From Anaerotignum sp. (lineage in GTDB: Bacteria; Bacillota; Clostridia; Lachnospirales; Anaerotignaceae), in NCBI GenBank assembly GCA_020024265.1, contig JAHHTW010000013.1:1-55181 (forward strand): a stretch of 55,181 bases of DNA. The letters run 5' to 3'. The position numbers and the translations under genes were made by a program. Shown in pieces: positions 16,514 to 25,761 of this stretch. The stretch's first letter is position 1; each line of letters opens with the position of its first letter. The notes under the pieces are model-generated. The model made no database searches and was not told where the DNA came from. It worked only from the letters and a program-made list of their open reading frames with translations.

Positions 16514-17248
16514 TTATTTTTCCAGTTTTGTCTGCGGATCTACACTTTGCCCGTCTTTTGTGATGCCAAAGGAGAGATGCTCACCCAGTTTGCTCCGGTA
16601 TTTTGTGGGATGATCTACGGTGCCGATGGTTTGTCCCTGTGTGACGCTTGCGTCTTTTTCGGGCAAACCTTCCTTTTGCAGCGGACCGTATGTAGTCCGC
16701 CAGCCATTGCTATGCTCGATCATAACCGTTCTGCCGTTTTCGGGATCATCTTTGATTTCTTTCACTATGCCATCTGCTGCGGCTGCTACCTTTGTATTTA
16801 CAGGGGCAGCAATACATAGGGTATCATTGGTGCGGTATTGCTCCAAAGTGGGGTCATAGACTGCCTTGTCTTTGCTGTAGGGCAATACCACTTCCCCTTG
16901 TACAGGCCAGCAGAAGGTGACTTCTGTTGTTTTGGGAGCCGGTTTGCGTTCTGCGCTTGGTGCTTCCTGCGATTTGGTTTCTGTTTTTGTTTTTGCATCG
17001 GAATCGGGCTGTACCTGCTTCTGGGACTCTTTTTGCTGCGCACGTTCTTGTTTTGCAACATCAAGTGTGGGTGTCTGTGGTGCTGTAACAGGTGAGGATA
17101 TTTCCGCCTGAGGCTTTGCCTGTGCCGTGTCTTTTGGCAGATTGTCTTTGATACGGTGGGCAGAGTAATATGCCACACCGCTGGTCAGGGCAGCCACACA
17201 CAGCCCCATAGATACCAGCATGGGAATCATTTTATTTTTATTTTGCAT
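16514..17248 (-). CDS. spoIIQ: SpoIIQ-like M23 (LytM) domain protein, catalytic residues lost
   Basis: A 244-residue protein with one N-terminal membrane helix (about 9-30), a long low-complexity linker rich in Pro, Gln, Lys and Thr (about 45-105), and a C-terminal LytM domain (about 115-240). SpoIIQ spans the forespore membrane and binds SpoIIIAH to hold the engulfing membranes. Zinc ligands look absent: the HLHF position reads EHLSF, the YxH position reads YGP, and the first His-x3-Asp is missing. Placement next to spoIID supports the name. GGAGG precedes ATG 17248. Confidence 0.78.
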   Translation of the reverse strand: MQNKNKMIPMLVSMGLCVAALTSGVAYYSAHRIKDNLPKDTAQAKPQAEISSPVTAPQTPTLDVAKQERAQQKESQKQVQPDSDAKTKTETKSQEAPSAERKPAPKTTEVTFCWPVQGEVVLPYSKDKAVYDPTLEQYRTNDTLCIAAPVNTKVAAAADGIVKEIKDDPENGRTVMIEHSNGWRTTYGPLQKEGLPEKDASVTQGQTIGTVDHPTKYRSKLGEHLSFGITKDGQSVDPQTKLEK

Positions 17249-17292
17249 TTTCTCAACACCTCCAAGCATATTTTTGCCCGGAAATGTTTTGC

Positions 17293-18264
17293 TTATTCAT
17301 TTATTTCAAACAAAATATCGGTGTAGTAATGCGAGAGTATTTGATGATAGTCATAGCCTGCATCTGCAAATGCTTTTGCGCCGTATTGGCTCATACCGGC
17401 GCCGTGCCCATAGCCCTTTGTGGTAAAGGTAAAGGTATTGCCGTGTTTTGTTACGGTAAAATCGGTGCTGCGCAATCCCAAGGCAGATCGGATTTCCTGT
17501 CCGGAAAATGTTTTTTTGCCAACGGTGACACGCAGCACATAGCCGGCATCGCTGCGTATGATATGAGAAAACGTCAGTTTGTCTGCGGGAAAACCCAGAT
17601 TGCCGTAGGCAGAGAGCTTTTCCCATACCTCTGTATCTGAGTATGTGACAAGAGCAGTATGATCGGGTGCAGTTGCATCGCCGCTGCTCTCCACACTGCG
17701 TAAATAGGGCAGAGCCTGCGTCCATACATGTTCGGAGTCCTCCGTTTTTCCGCAGCTCTGGGCATGAAATGCAGCCAATATCGGCTCTCCGTCGTACACC
17801 ATGATTTCCCCAGCGGTCTGAGCTACGGCATCTCGTACAATGGCGGCATATTTCTCATAGTCTGCGCCCCATTTTTTCTTTTGTGCATCGGTATCCGCAT
17901 AGGCTTGTCCTACATCATAAAGCACATGTGTGCTGTGATTTTCCTGCATTTTGCGTACCTGATATGTCCTTGCGGCTACCGCCTGTGCTTTCAATGCTTC
18001 CGTAGGAAAGAGCGCCGGCATTTCCGCTGCCACCACACCGACCACATATTCCTCCAGTTCATTTTGCGGGAAGGGTTTGTCTGTCGTTTCTTGGGGGATT
18101 GCTTGCAGGTATTCGTCTAAGCCATACAAGGATTGTACCTGTGCAATCGTTTCTGCGGAAAATCCACCCATTATGAATGTGACAAGCAGGGGAAGCAGTA
18201 CAACGGCAAGCAGCACATAAATCAGAATATAAGAACATATTTTTTTGATCCAACGCAGTTGCAT
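17293..18264 (-). CDS. spoIID: Stage II sporulation protein D (SpoIID)
   Basis: A 323-residue engulfment enzyme, a membrane-anchored lytic transglycosylase that acts with SpoIIM and SpoIIP on septal peptidoglycan. There is one N-terminal membrane helix (about 10-32). The SpoIID domain shows VVGVVAAEMP with the catalytic Glu, FPTEALKAQAVAARTY, FHAQSCGKTED and GYGHGAGMSQYGA. Length fits the family. It precedes the spoIIQ-like gene by 44 bases on the same strand, with one terminator after the pair. spoIIP lies 1.6 kb away. Confidence 0.96.
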   Translation of the reverse strand: MQLRWIKKICSYILIYVLLAVVLLPLLVTFIMGGFSAETIAQVQSLYGLDEYLQAIPQETTDKPFPQNELEEYVVGVVAAEMPALFPTEALKAQAVAARTYQVRKMQENHSTHVLYDVGQAYADTDAQKKKWGADYEKYAAIVRDAVAQTAGEIMVYDGEPILAAFHAQSCGKTEDSEHVWTQALPYLRSVESSGDATAPDHTALVTYSDTEVWEKLSAYGNLGFPADKLTFSHIIRSDAGYVLRVTVGKKTFSGQEIRSALGLRSTDFTVTKHGNTFTFTTKGYGHGAGMSQYGAKAFADAGYDYHQILSHYYTDILFEINE

Positions 18265-18343
18265 AGACGTACCCTCTCAATCATGGTTTTGTATTAGTTT
18301 ATGCAGGGAATGTGAATACAAGACCACAATCAGAGGAAGGCAG

Positions 18344-18376
18344 AAAAAAACAGACACTGCCGTTTGGCAGTGTCTG
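18344..18376 (-). terminator. Terminator of the aminotransferase gene
   Basis: CAGACACTGCC/GGCAGTGTCTG perfect stem with GTTT loop, and seven Ts on the minus strand. Confidence 0.9.
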
Positions 18377-18406
18377 TATATGATTCTTTTGAAAATCAGC
18401 CGAAAC

Positions 18407-19591
18407 TTATTTCAGGTTTGCTTTGATTACTTCTGCAATACGTGTGATACCTTCAACGATCTTTTCTTCAGGCATGCAGGAGTAGTTCAGGCGGAAGTGG
18501 TTTTCTTTACCGCCGTTGGGGAAGAAGCTGCCGCCGGGAACGTAAGCAACTTTCTTATCCAAGCACTGTTTTGCCATAACCTTTGCATCAATGTAGTCAG
18601 GCAGTACAACCCATGTGAACAGACCACCTTCGGGATGAGTGAATTTTGCTTCCTTCGGGAATGTTTCTGCCATTGTTTTGAGCATGCAGTCACGTCTTTT
18701 GCAGTATACTTCTTTGATTTTGTTTACGTGATCATCCAAGTTGTACATATCCAGGAATCTATCGGCAATCAGCTGGTCAATGGTAGAGGACTGAAGGTCA
18801 GCGCCCTGTTTGATGAAGTTGTATTTGCCAAGGATTTCTTGGGAAGCGCATACCCAGCCAATACGCAGACCAGGTGCCAGGATCTTGGAGAATGTACCCA
18901 GGAAAATAACCAGATCTTTGGTATCCATGGATTTCAGAGAAGGCATGTTTTCGCCTTCAAAACGCAGTTCGCCGTAAGGGTTATCTTCTACAACAGGGAT
19001 TTCGTATTTGTTTACGATATCCATGAATTTCTGACGTCTTTCCAGTGTCCATGTTTTGCCTGTAGGGTTCTGGAAATCAGGAATAACATAGATCATTTTT
19101 ACGTTCTTTGTTGTTTCCAGAATTTTTTCCAGTTCTTCTGTAATCATACCATCGTCGTCTGTGGGAACCTCCATAAATGTGGGTTCACAAGCTTTGAACG
19201 CATTTACAGCACCCAGATAGGAAGGGCTTTCCAGCAGAACAACATCACCAGGGTTGAGGAATACACGAGCGGAGAAATCCAGACCCTGCTGAGAACCACT
19301 TGTGATCAGGATGTGATCGGGTGTGGTTTTGATACCATTTTTTGCTTCCATTCTAGCTACGATTTTTTCACGCAGTGTCAGCAGACCTTCTGTTGTTGTG
19401 TACTGCAATGCAACACGACCAACTTCATCCATAACTTTGATGCAAGCTTCCTTAACGCCTTCGCAAGGGAAAAGTTCGGGAGCGGGCATACCACCAGCAA
19501 AAGAGATGATATCGGGTTTGGATGTCAAAGCAAGAAGTTCTCTGATTTCAGAACCTTTCAGAAGGTTCATTCTGTTTGCATACTGTACCAT
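18407..19591 (-). CDS. PLP-dependent aminotransferase, class I/II (LysN/ARO8-like)
   Basis: A 394-residue fold-type I aminotransferase. The PLP lysine is Lys236 in GTFSKILAPGLRIGW; other marks are SGSQQGLD (phosphate binding), PDFQNPTG and the C-terminal RLNYS with the carboxylate-binding Arg. It resembles 2-aminoadipate/aromatic aminotransferases often annotated as MocR-like or LysN; no DNA-binding domain is present. The amino acid substrate is not decided. AAGGAGG precedes ATG 19591. Single gene with its own terminator. Confidence 0.9.
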   Translation of the reverse strand: MVQYANRMNLLKGSEIRELLALTSKPDIISFAGGMPAPELFPCEGVKEACIKVMDEVGRVALQYTTTEGLLTLREKIVARMEAKNGIKTTPDHILITSGSQQGLDFSARVFLNPGDVVLLESPSYLGAVNAFKACEPTFMEVPTDDDGMITEELEKILETTKNVKMIYVIPDFQNPTGKTWTLERRQKFMDIVNKYEIPVVEDNPYGELRFEGENMPSLKSMDTKDLVIFLGTFSKILAPGLRIGWVCASQEILGKYNFIKQGADLQSSTIDQLIADRFLDMYNLDDHVNKIKEVYCKRRDCMLKTMAETFPKEAKFTHPEGGLFTWVVLPDYIDAKVMAKQCLDKKVAYVPGGSFFPNGGKENHFRLNYSCMPEEKIVEGITRIAEVIKANLK

Positions 19592-19838
19592 TGGAAATTC
19601 CTCCTTATTATGTAAGTTTGTAAAATAGTAAGTTTCAATTTCTTGTCTAACAAAGACAAATAAAATGGATGGTTTCTCAAAGAAATGACGAAAAACACAA
19701 CCCTTTTCTTTATTAAAACACAAATAATGTACAAAGTCAATGGGCAAAGTTGAAAACTTCCATATCCTTGCTTGTTACATCTTGCTGATAAAAGCGGGGG
19801 ATCAGAGGGGGTGTTTTCGGCTTTTTGTCTGTAGAGAG

Positions 19839-19866
19839 GCATATTTTGGAAAACAGTGCATATACT
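19839..19866 (+). promoter_or_regulatory. Probable sigma-E promoter of spoIIP
   Basis: GCATATT (19839-19845), a 13-base spacer and CATATACT (19859-19866) match the sigma-E pattern KMATATT/CATANNMT well. In Bacillus spoIIP is sigma-E dependent. The start codon is 25 bases downstream. Confidence 0.55.
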
Positions 19867-19890
19867 GATAGAGCGAAAGGAGGGCACTGT

Positions 19891-20949
19891 ATGGAAAAGA
19901 GAAACAAAAAAAGGCTTCTGTGGCGTAATCTGCTCGCTATGACAGTATTTTTGCTACTGCTGCCCATTGGCTGGCAAAAGGGTGCGGCAAGGCTTGCGCT
20001 TTGCGAAATATTGCCGGGACAAGTTCCAATCATCAATACAGTAGAAGCAAAGGAGCTGCATGCAGACAATGCCGTACAGGGGGAAAACCCACAGGCGCTC
20101 ATAGGAGTAGAGGATATATGCTTTGCGGAAGAACCAAAAAGCGTACCGGCTGTTTCGCTTTCTGCACAGGAGCTTTCCAACATGCAGAATTTTGAATACC
20201 TAAAAAAAAATTATTATATTGTGGATGCACGTACCATGCTCTTTCCGGAAGATATTGTGGCAGAGCAGGCATTACAGAAAGATTTGACCATTGACCAAAA
20301 TATAGAGGGACCGAAGGTGTTGATTTTTCATACACATATTTCAGAGCGTTTTGCAGACAGCGATCCAACAAAGGGAAAGGAGGAAGGTGTATGGGGAGCT
20401 GCGGAATATTTGAAACAAATTTTAGAAGAACAATATGGGATAGAGGTATTGCATCATGACGGGGTATATGATGTGGTAGACGGCAAAGGGCAAATTATGG
20501 GGGCATATGAGCGTATGGATGCACCCATTCGTCAAATTTTGAAAGAAAATCCTTCCATACAGGTCTGTATTGATATGCATCGGGATGGTGTGGCAGAGGG
20601 AACCAGACTGGTAAGCAACATCAATGGCAAGGATTGTGCAAAGATTATGTTTTTCAATGGGCTGTGCCGTTTCAATCAGGACGGGAAACCCGTACCGATC
20701 AGTGGCTTGGAAAATCCATATGTTGCAGATAATCTTGCCTTCAGCCTGCAAATGAAAACACAGGCAGATGCCAGATTTCCGGGGCTGACACGTAAGATAT
20801 ATCTCAATGCCTATCGTTTCAGCCTGCATTTCCTGCCTCGGGCAACCCTGATTGAGGTGGGGGCGCAGACGAATACCAAGCAGGAAGTACATAATGCCAT
20901 GGAGCCTCTGGCAGAGGTGCTTGCCTCTGTGCTTTTGGATCAGGAATGA
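19891..20949 (+). CDS. spoIIP: Stage II sporulation protein P (SpoIIP)
   Basis: A 352-residue engulfment amidase/endopeptidase with an N-terminal membrane helix (about 12-30) and an extracytoplasmic catalytic domain. Zinc-ligand motifs visible are FHTHISE and DMHRDG, with a late acidic EVGAQTN segment, all typical of SpoIIP. It removes stem peptides so that SpoIID can cut the glycan. AAGGAGG precedes ATG 19891; the longer frame upstream would cover the promoter. It is monocistronic with a likely sigma-E promoter. Confidence 0.95.
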   Translation: MEKRNKKRLLWRNLLAMTVFLLLLPIGWQKGAARLALCEILPGQVPIINTVEAKELHADNAVQGENPQALIGVEDICFAEEPKSVPAVSLSAQELSNMQNFEYLKKNYYIVDARTMLFPEDIVAEQALQKDLTIDQNIEGPKVLIFHTHISERFADSDPTKGKEEGVWGAAEYLKQILEEQYGIEVLHHDGVYDVVDGKGQIMGAYERMDAPIRQILKENPSIQVCIDMHRDGVAEGTRLVSNINGKDCAKIMFFNGLCRFNQDGKPVPISGLENPYVADNLAFSLQMKTQADARFPGLTRKIYLNAYRFSLHFLPRATLIEVGAQTNTKQEVHNAMEPLAEVLASVLLDQE

Positions 20950-21065
20950 TTTTTTTCTTGAGGGTGGATGGATACGGCAAAAGTAAGGCGCTGCTGGGCT
21001 TTTTGGTATATCAAACCATCCATAAAAAAAGCAGTCGCAGCATCGTATGCAATGTCTGCATAAGC

Positions 21066-21106
21066 ACAGCCTCCAGCTGCAACACTTTGCAGCTGGAGGC
21101 TGTTTT
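21066..21106. terminator. Bidirectional terminator between spoIIP and the chemoreceptor
   Basis: ACAGCCTCCAGCTGCAA/TTGCAGCTGGAGGCTGT with a short loop and Ts on the plus strand. Confidence 0.9.
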
Positions 21107-21127
21107 TGTTCGTTTGTTTGATACGCT

Positions 21128-23275
21128 TTAGTATTTGTCGCTGCTCATGCCACTGCCATTGCCATACTGTGCATACATTTGCAAATCCATATCGTTGTCA
21201 ACCTGATCGGCGGAATACAGTTCTACGGATTTGTTGGAGGGCTGTGCCTGCATGGAAGGCTGAGAGAACGCATTCATGGGGTCAGAAAATCCCATACCGC
21301 TGGACTGTCCGTCACGCAGCGTAAAGCCGGAAACCAATTCTTTCAGCAGCTCTGCCTGACTGGAAAGTTCTTCGCTGGCAGCTGCACTTTCCTGGGCAGT
21401 TGCGGAGTTGGTCTGTACAACACTTGCAATCTGATCCACACCAACGCTGATTTGCTGCGCTGCTTCTGCTTGAATCTTGCTGTTTTCGGTAATTGCAGAC
21501 ATACCGGATACGGCAGTTTTTGCACTGTCTGCGGTCTGTTCCAGAGATGATGCGGTATTGTTTACAATCTGCATACCATTGTCTACTGCATGTATAGAGC
21601 GTTCGATGAGCGCAGCTGTGCTTTTTGATGCTTCTGCACTCTTTGCAGCAAGGTTTCGTACCTCATCGGCAACCACAGCAAAGCCTTTGCCCGCAGAGCC
21701 TGCTCTTGCAGCTTCCACGGCTGCATTCAGAGCCAGAATATTGGTCTGGAATGCAATATCTTCAATGGTCTTGATAATACGGCTGATTTCACTGGAGCTG
21801 GTATTGATTTCGTTCATGGCAGCAATCAAATCCTGCATTTTCTGATTTGCTTCTACCAGCATAGTGCCGGCTGTCTGTGCTGCATGGTTGCTTTCTTCTG
21901 CATTTTTGGCATTGACCTGAATGTCCTCTGTTATTTTGCTGATGGTAGCTGCCAATTCTTCCACGGAAGAAGCTTGCTCGGTTGCGCCTTGGCTCAGCGC
22001 CTGCGCACCGCAGGATACCTGATCGGAGCCGGAAGCAACCTGTTCTGCTGCAATATGGATCTGAGATAATGTACTGCTGAGTCTGTTGTTGATATCATAC
22101 AGACTGGTGCGGATACCGGCAAAATCATCGGGATAGTATTCATCTACCGTATCTACATCAAAATTGCCACGTGCCATTTCGCCCAATACACGACGGATAT
22201 CTTCAATAGAAGCACTCAAACCGGCTACCAAATCCTTGGAGGCATTGACCAATACACCTGTTTCGTCCTTGGCGTCAATGTCGGGCATTGGTGTATGCAG
22301 GTCGCCCTTTGACAGCAGCAGCATACGATCTGCACATTGGCTGATGGGAGAAGCAATTTTTTTGGAAACAATGCCTGCAATGATGATGGAAACAACGATG
22401 GAGATGATGGCAATTGTAATAATGGTAACAATGGATATTACGGTAGAAGCCATAAAATCATTTGTTTTTGCACAAATTGCAAGACTCCAGTTATCGGTGT
22501 TTTCCAAGGGGGCATAGGCGGAGATTTTCTTGTCTCCGTTTATTTTGTAGTTTCCAACACCGATTTCGCCAGCCCGCATTTTTGCATGTATTTCTGCCAA
22601 AGCATCCAGTTCTTTATTGGAAGCTGCCTCCTGTTCGATGTTTTCTACACAAACCTTGGATGAATCAATGTCTGCAATGGTAAAGCCGTTTTTATCAATC
22701 ACATATGCAGCACTGCTTTTGCTGATATGGATATTGCTCATGATATCGTTCAGGAAGTTTTCCTTTGGTACAAAGTAAACGCAGCCAATCGGAGCTTTGG
22801 AGGTGTCGCCATCCTTCCAAAGTGGTGCGGCAACCACAAATGTGGGTTTGTTGGTATCTTTGCTGATGACGGGAGTGGAAACGACTGTTTTTCCGCTCAT
22901 TGCCAGATTGAAATAGTCACGGTCAGAATAATTTTTGCCATTTAAGATACTGATACCACTGCTGTTGAGGATATTCCCTCTTTCCATATCGTATTTCTGT
23001 ACCCAAATATTCATGAATCTCTCTTTTTCTTCTTTGGGTGTATTCGGATCTGCAATGTTGTTGCGCATACCAAATGTTTCGGCAGCGGTGCGATATACAT
23101 TCAGCTGTTGTTCCACATATTTTGCTGTCATTTGTGCGGTGATAGACATATCACTTTTGAGCTGTGCAAAGGAATTGCGGTAATTCATAACGCTGCTGAT
23201 GCTGCCAAGCAACAATAGAAATACCATTGTGGTAATCCCCATACTGAAAATGATTTTTTGACGTATACTTTTCAT
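21128..23275 (-). CDS. Methyl-accepting chemotaxis protein (dCache sensor)
   Basis: A 715-residue chemoreceptor. An N-terminal helix (about 9-30), an extracellular Cache-type sensor domain (about 35-270) with the NYSDRDYFNLA segment, a second membrane helix (about 280-310), a HAMP domain (about 310-360), and a long cytoplasmic signalling domain with the hairpin tip IEDIAFQTNILALNAAVEAARAG. It should pass ligand state to CheA/CheW. The ligand is unknown; Cache domains often bind amino acids or carboxylates. GGGGGAGGAG precedes ATG 23275. No c-di-GMP riboswitch was found upstream. Confidence 0.95.
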   Translation of the reverse strand: MKSIRQKIIFSMGITTMVFLLLLGSISSVMNYRNSFAQLKSDMSITAQMTAKYVEQQLNVYRTAAETFGMRNNIADPNTPKEEKERFMNIWVQKYDMERGNILNSSGISILNGKNYSDRDYFNLAMSGKTVVSTPVISKDTNKPTFVVAAPLWKDGDTSKAPIGCVYFVPKENFLNDIMSNIHISKSSAAYVIDKNGFTIADIDSSKVCVENIEQEAASNKELDALAEIHAKMRAGEIGVGNYKINGDKKISAYAPLENTDNWSLAICAKTNDFMASTVISIVTIITIAIISIVVSIIIAGIVSKKIASPISQCADRMLLLSKGDLHTPMPDIDAKDETGVLVNASKDLVAGLSASIEDIRRVLGEMARGNFDVDTVDEYYPDDFAGIRTSLYDINNRLSSTLSQIHIAAEQVASGSDQVSCGAQALSQGATEQASSVEELAATISKITEDIQVNAKNAEESNHAAQTAGTMLVEANQKMQDLIAAMNEINTSSSEISRIIKTIEDIAFQTNILALNAAVEAARAGSAGKGFAVVADEVRNLAAKSAEASKSTAALIERSIHAVDNGMQIVNNTASSLEQTADSAKTAVSGMSAITENSKIQAEAAQQISVGVDQIASVVQTNSATAQESAAASEELSSQAELLKELVSGFTLRDGQSSGMGFSDPMNAFSQPSMQAQPSNKSVELYSADQVDNDMDLQMYAQYGNGSGMSSDKY

Positions 23276-23467
23276 TTTTTTACTCCTCCCCCAATTGTAC
23301 ATTTTCCTTAGTCGTAATATACAAGTATTGTCTCATATCCCATCTATACGTCGCAGATACTTGAGATGTGTTTAAAAAGAATAGCATATTTTGTCTAAAA
23401 AAGCAATCTGTAATTTTGATTTTTTACAATATTTGTACAATTGCATTGGTGCGAATACATAAAAAAC

Positions 23468-23499
23468 AACAGAGCTATGATAGAAAATATAGCTCTGTT
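23468..23499 (-). terminator. Terminator of the NhaC-type transporter gene
   Basis: AACAGAGCTAT/ATAGCTCTGTT stem with Ts following on the minus strand. Confidence 0.8.
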
Positions 23500-23513
23500 G
23501 CATAGATTTTGCC

Positions 23514-25154
23514 TTATGCGTTTCTGGGTTTGTATATTTTGCGGATAACCAAAATGGTGACAATCAATGAAAGAATCGCAATGGGCAGATTGATCATCCA
23601 ATTTTGGATCAGTGCAGTTAAAATATAGTTGACTGCGGCAACAACAGCTACCATGATCGCATAGGGCAGCTGTGTGGATACATGGCTGATGTGGTCGCAT
23701 TGTGCGCCGGTGGACGCCATGATGGTGGTATCGGAAATAGGGGAGCAGTGGTCGCCTGCTACAGCGCCGGAAAGTGTTGCGGCAACTGTAATTACCATCA
23801 GTTCGCTGGAAGGATCCAAAATGGGAACGACGATGGGCAGCAAAATGCCGAATGTACCCCAGGATGTACCGGTGGAAAATGCAAGGAATACAGCAATTAA
23901 GAATACAAAGAAAGGCAGCAGGATATTGAGTATGCTTGTACTGTCCTTCAAAAGGCCTGCCACAAACATGTCTGCGCCCAAAAGACCTGTGATGCCGCTC
24001 AGTGTCCATGCAAATGTCAGAATCAATATCGCAGGTACCATTGCACGGAAGCCTTCCGGCAAACATTCCATAAATTCATGGAATGTCAGTACACGGCGGG
24101 GGATATACAGCAGGAATGTCAGCAGCAATGCCGCAACAGAACCAAGCGCCAATGCAACAGAAGCCTGACAGTTCGCAAATGCATCCACAAAGGATGCTCC
24201 GTCAAAGAATCCGCCCGTATAAATCATAGCGACAATACAGCAGATAATCAAGAGGATTACAGGCAGCACCAGATCAATCACGCCGCCTTTGCCGGTTATT
24301 TCTGTGGCAGAAGCGTTTTCAAAAGGTCTGGAGCTTGTGGTATACAGGTCGTTGTTTACCTGTGCATTATGCTCATGGCGGTACATGGGACCGAAGTCAA
24401 AGTTGAGCAGTGTCAATGTAATCATTGCAATGATGGTAAGCAGTGCATAGAAGTTGTAGGGAATGGCACGAATGAACAGCTCTAAGCCGTTGTAGCCCTC
24501 TACCACACCGGATACTGCGGCAGCCCATGATGAAATGGGTGCAATGATACAGATGGGTGCAGCTGTCGCATCAATGATATAGGCAAGCTTGGCACGGGAT
24601 ACCTGATGGGTATCTGTAACGGGACGCATAACGCTGCCGACAGTCAGGCAGTTGAAGTAGTCGTCTACGAATACCATAACACCCAGAAGGAATGTGGAAA
24701 GCAAAGCCCCTTTTCTTGTTTTGATTACAGACGATGCCCAGCGACCATAGGCGGCAGAACCGCCTGCTTTATTCATAAGGGCAACCAAAACACCGAGTAC
24801 AACCAGAAAGATCAGTATTCCGGCGTTGGAGCTGCGAGAGATGTTTGAGAGCAAACCGCCTTCTGTCTGATCGGTAACGATCACCAGAAATGCCTGTTTG
24901 ATATCAAAGTTTGTGTAAAACAATGCACCTGTTACAATACCCACAAAAAGGGAGGAAAAGACCTCTTTTGTGATCAAAGCCAGTATGATTGCAATCAGTG
25001 GAGGCACCAAAGACCATATGGAAGCATACATCTTGCTGGTGATTTCCGAGGCTTCCTGCTCAGCGCCGAATACGGAGCATGCCAGAAGCAGTATCAGCGC
25101 AGAGCTGATCAGAACCAACTTTGTCCAGCTGGATTTTTTTTGTTGATGAACCAT
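23514..25154 (-). CDS. NhaC-family transporter, probable lysine transporter (LysW-like)
   Basis: A 546-residue polytopic membrane protein of the NhaC Na+/H+ antiporter family, with the conserved segments VFVDDYFNCLTVG, ATAAPICIIAPISSW, STGTSWGTFG and DHCSPISDTT. On sequence alone it would be called a sodium/proton antiporter. However, it lies directly behind a lysine riboswitch, and NhaC-type genes under that control have been proposed as lysine transporters (LysW). I therefore infer lysine transport. GAGGAG stands 10 bases before ATG 25154. It is monocistronic. Confidence 0.85.
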   Translation of the reverse strand: MVHQQKKSSWTKLVLISSALILLLACSVFGAEQEASEITSKMYASIWSLVPPLIAIILALITKEVFSSLFVGIVTGALFYTNFDIKQAFLVIVTDQTEGGLLSNISRSSNAGILIFLVVLGVLVALMNKAGGSAAYGRWASSVIKTRKGALLSTFLLGVMVFVDDYFNCLTVGSVMRPVTDTHQVSRAKLAYIIDATAAPICIIAPISSWAAAVSGVVEGYNGLELFIRAIPYNFYALLTIIAMITLTLLNFDFGPMYRHEHNAQVNNDLYTTSSRPFENASATEITGKGGVIDLVLPVILLIICCIVAMIYTGGFFDGASFVDAFANCQASVALALGSVAALLLTFLLYIPRRVLTFHEFMECLPEGFRAMVPAILILTFAWTLSGITGLLGADMFVAGLLKDSTSILNILLPFFVFLIAVFLAFSTGTSWGTFGILLPIVVPILDPSSELMVITVAATLSGAVAGDHCSPISDTTIMASTGAQCDHISHVSTQLPYAIMVAVVAAVNYILTALIQNWMINLPIAILSLIVTILVIRKIYKPRNA

Positions 25155-25228
25155 AACGCAAAATCTCCTCTCAAAATGATTTTATAAAATAATTGCTTAT
25201 GACAAATAGAACGCTTTTGCAAAGGTGC

Positions 25229-25262
25229 ATAAAAAAAGTCCTGTGGCATATGCGCACAGAAC
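25229..25262 (-). terminator. Attenuator terminator of the lysine riboswitch
   Basis: On the minus strand GUUCUGUG/CACAGGAC (with G-U pairs) is followed by seven Ts. Lysine binding is expected to favour it. Confidence 0.75.
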
Positions 25263-25311
25263 CAATGCATCGACAGAAATGTCAAACGCATGCAAATTGT
25301 TGTTTGCAGGT

Positions 25312-25474
25312 GTGATAGCGCTCCACAAAAGTGACAGTCCGCAGAATATTTTTCATACGTCCCAGCACTGCTGCCATCGGGCGTGCAACAGTACTTCGGC
25401 AGCTACGCCTTTTCCCCCGCTGCTGCCCAGCATTTCCTCTGTGGGGGTACTCATCGCATCTGCACCTCTATCTG
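25312..25474 (-). promoter_or_regulatory. Lysine riboswitch (L box)
   Basis: Read on the minus strand, the aptamer parts occur in order: ATAGAGGTGCAG, GAGTA, GAGGA, GGGGGAAAAGGCG, CTGCCGAAG, GCTGGGAC, GGACTGTCAC and GTGGAGCGCTATC. These match the five-helix lysine aptamer of Bacillus lysC. It controls the NhaC-type gene downstream. Confidence 0.93.
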
Positions 25475-25509
25475 TTTGTATCTGAAAAATATCAGATATC
25501 GTTTATCCA

Positions 25510-25538
25510 TTCATAACATATTGATATCACAAAGTCAA
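25510..25538 (-). promoter_or_regulatory. Promoter of the lysine riboswitch/NhaC transcript
   Basis: TTGACT, a 17-base spacer and TATGAA on the minus strand, about 35 bases before the aptamer. Confidence 0.65.
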
Positions 25539-25544
25539 GTCTTT

Positions 25545-25560
25545 CTGTCAAAATTGACAG
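25545..25560. promoter_or_regulatory. Perfect palindrome CTGTCAA-AA-TTGACAG
   Basis: Sits 6 bases upstream of the -35 box of the lysine-riboswitch promoter. It could be a protein operator or, as each arm resembles a -35 box, part of a divergent promoter. Not assigned. Confidence 0.45.
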
Positions 25561-25689
25561 AGATTGTAAAAAAAAGAGGGGATGGCACAGCTGCAAAAAG
25601 AAATATCAGAAGCTTACGCACAGAAAATGGTATACAGTATACAAAACATTGTGCGACAGATTATGCTTTTGCTTTTACAAAAAAGCAAG

Positions 25690-25695
25690 TATAAT
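25690..25695 (+). promoter_or_regulatory. Probable -10 box of deoD
   Basis: TATAAT 67 bases before the start codon; the -35 region (TTTTGC) is poor. Confidence 0.45.
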
Positions 25696-25761
25696 TGTAA
25701 AGAAGGTATCATAATAAAGAAATGTTCGTACAAACAGTAAGCCAAGAAAGGAATGATAAGT

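Noticed and set aside
18245..19615. Long plus-strand open frame (456 codons) opposite the aminotransferase gene
   Set aside because: It is antisense to a clear PLP enzyme, is rich in Cys and Phe, lacks a ribosome binding site, and its start is not family-like.
23276..23467. c-di-GMP riboswitch or sigma-D promoter before the chemoreceptor gene
   Set aside because: No GEMM consensus was found, and the nearest TAAA/CGA-like boxes have wrong spacing.
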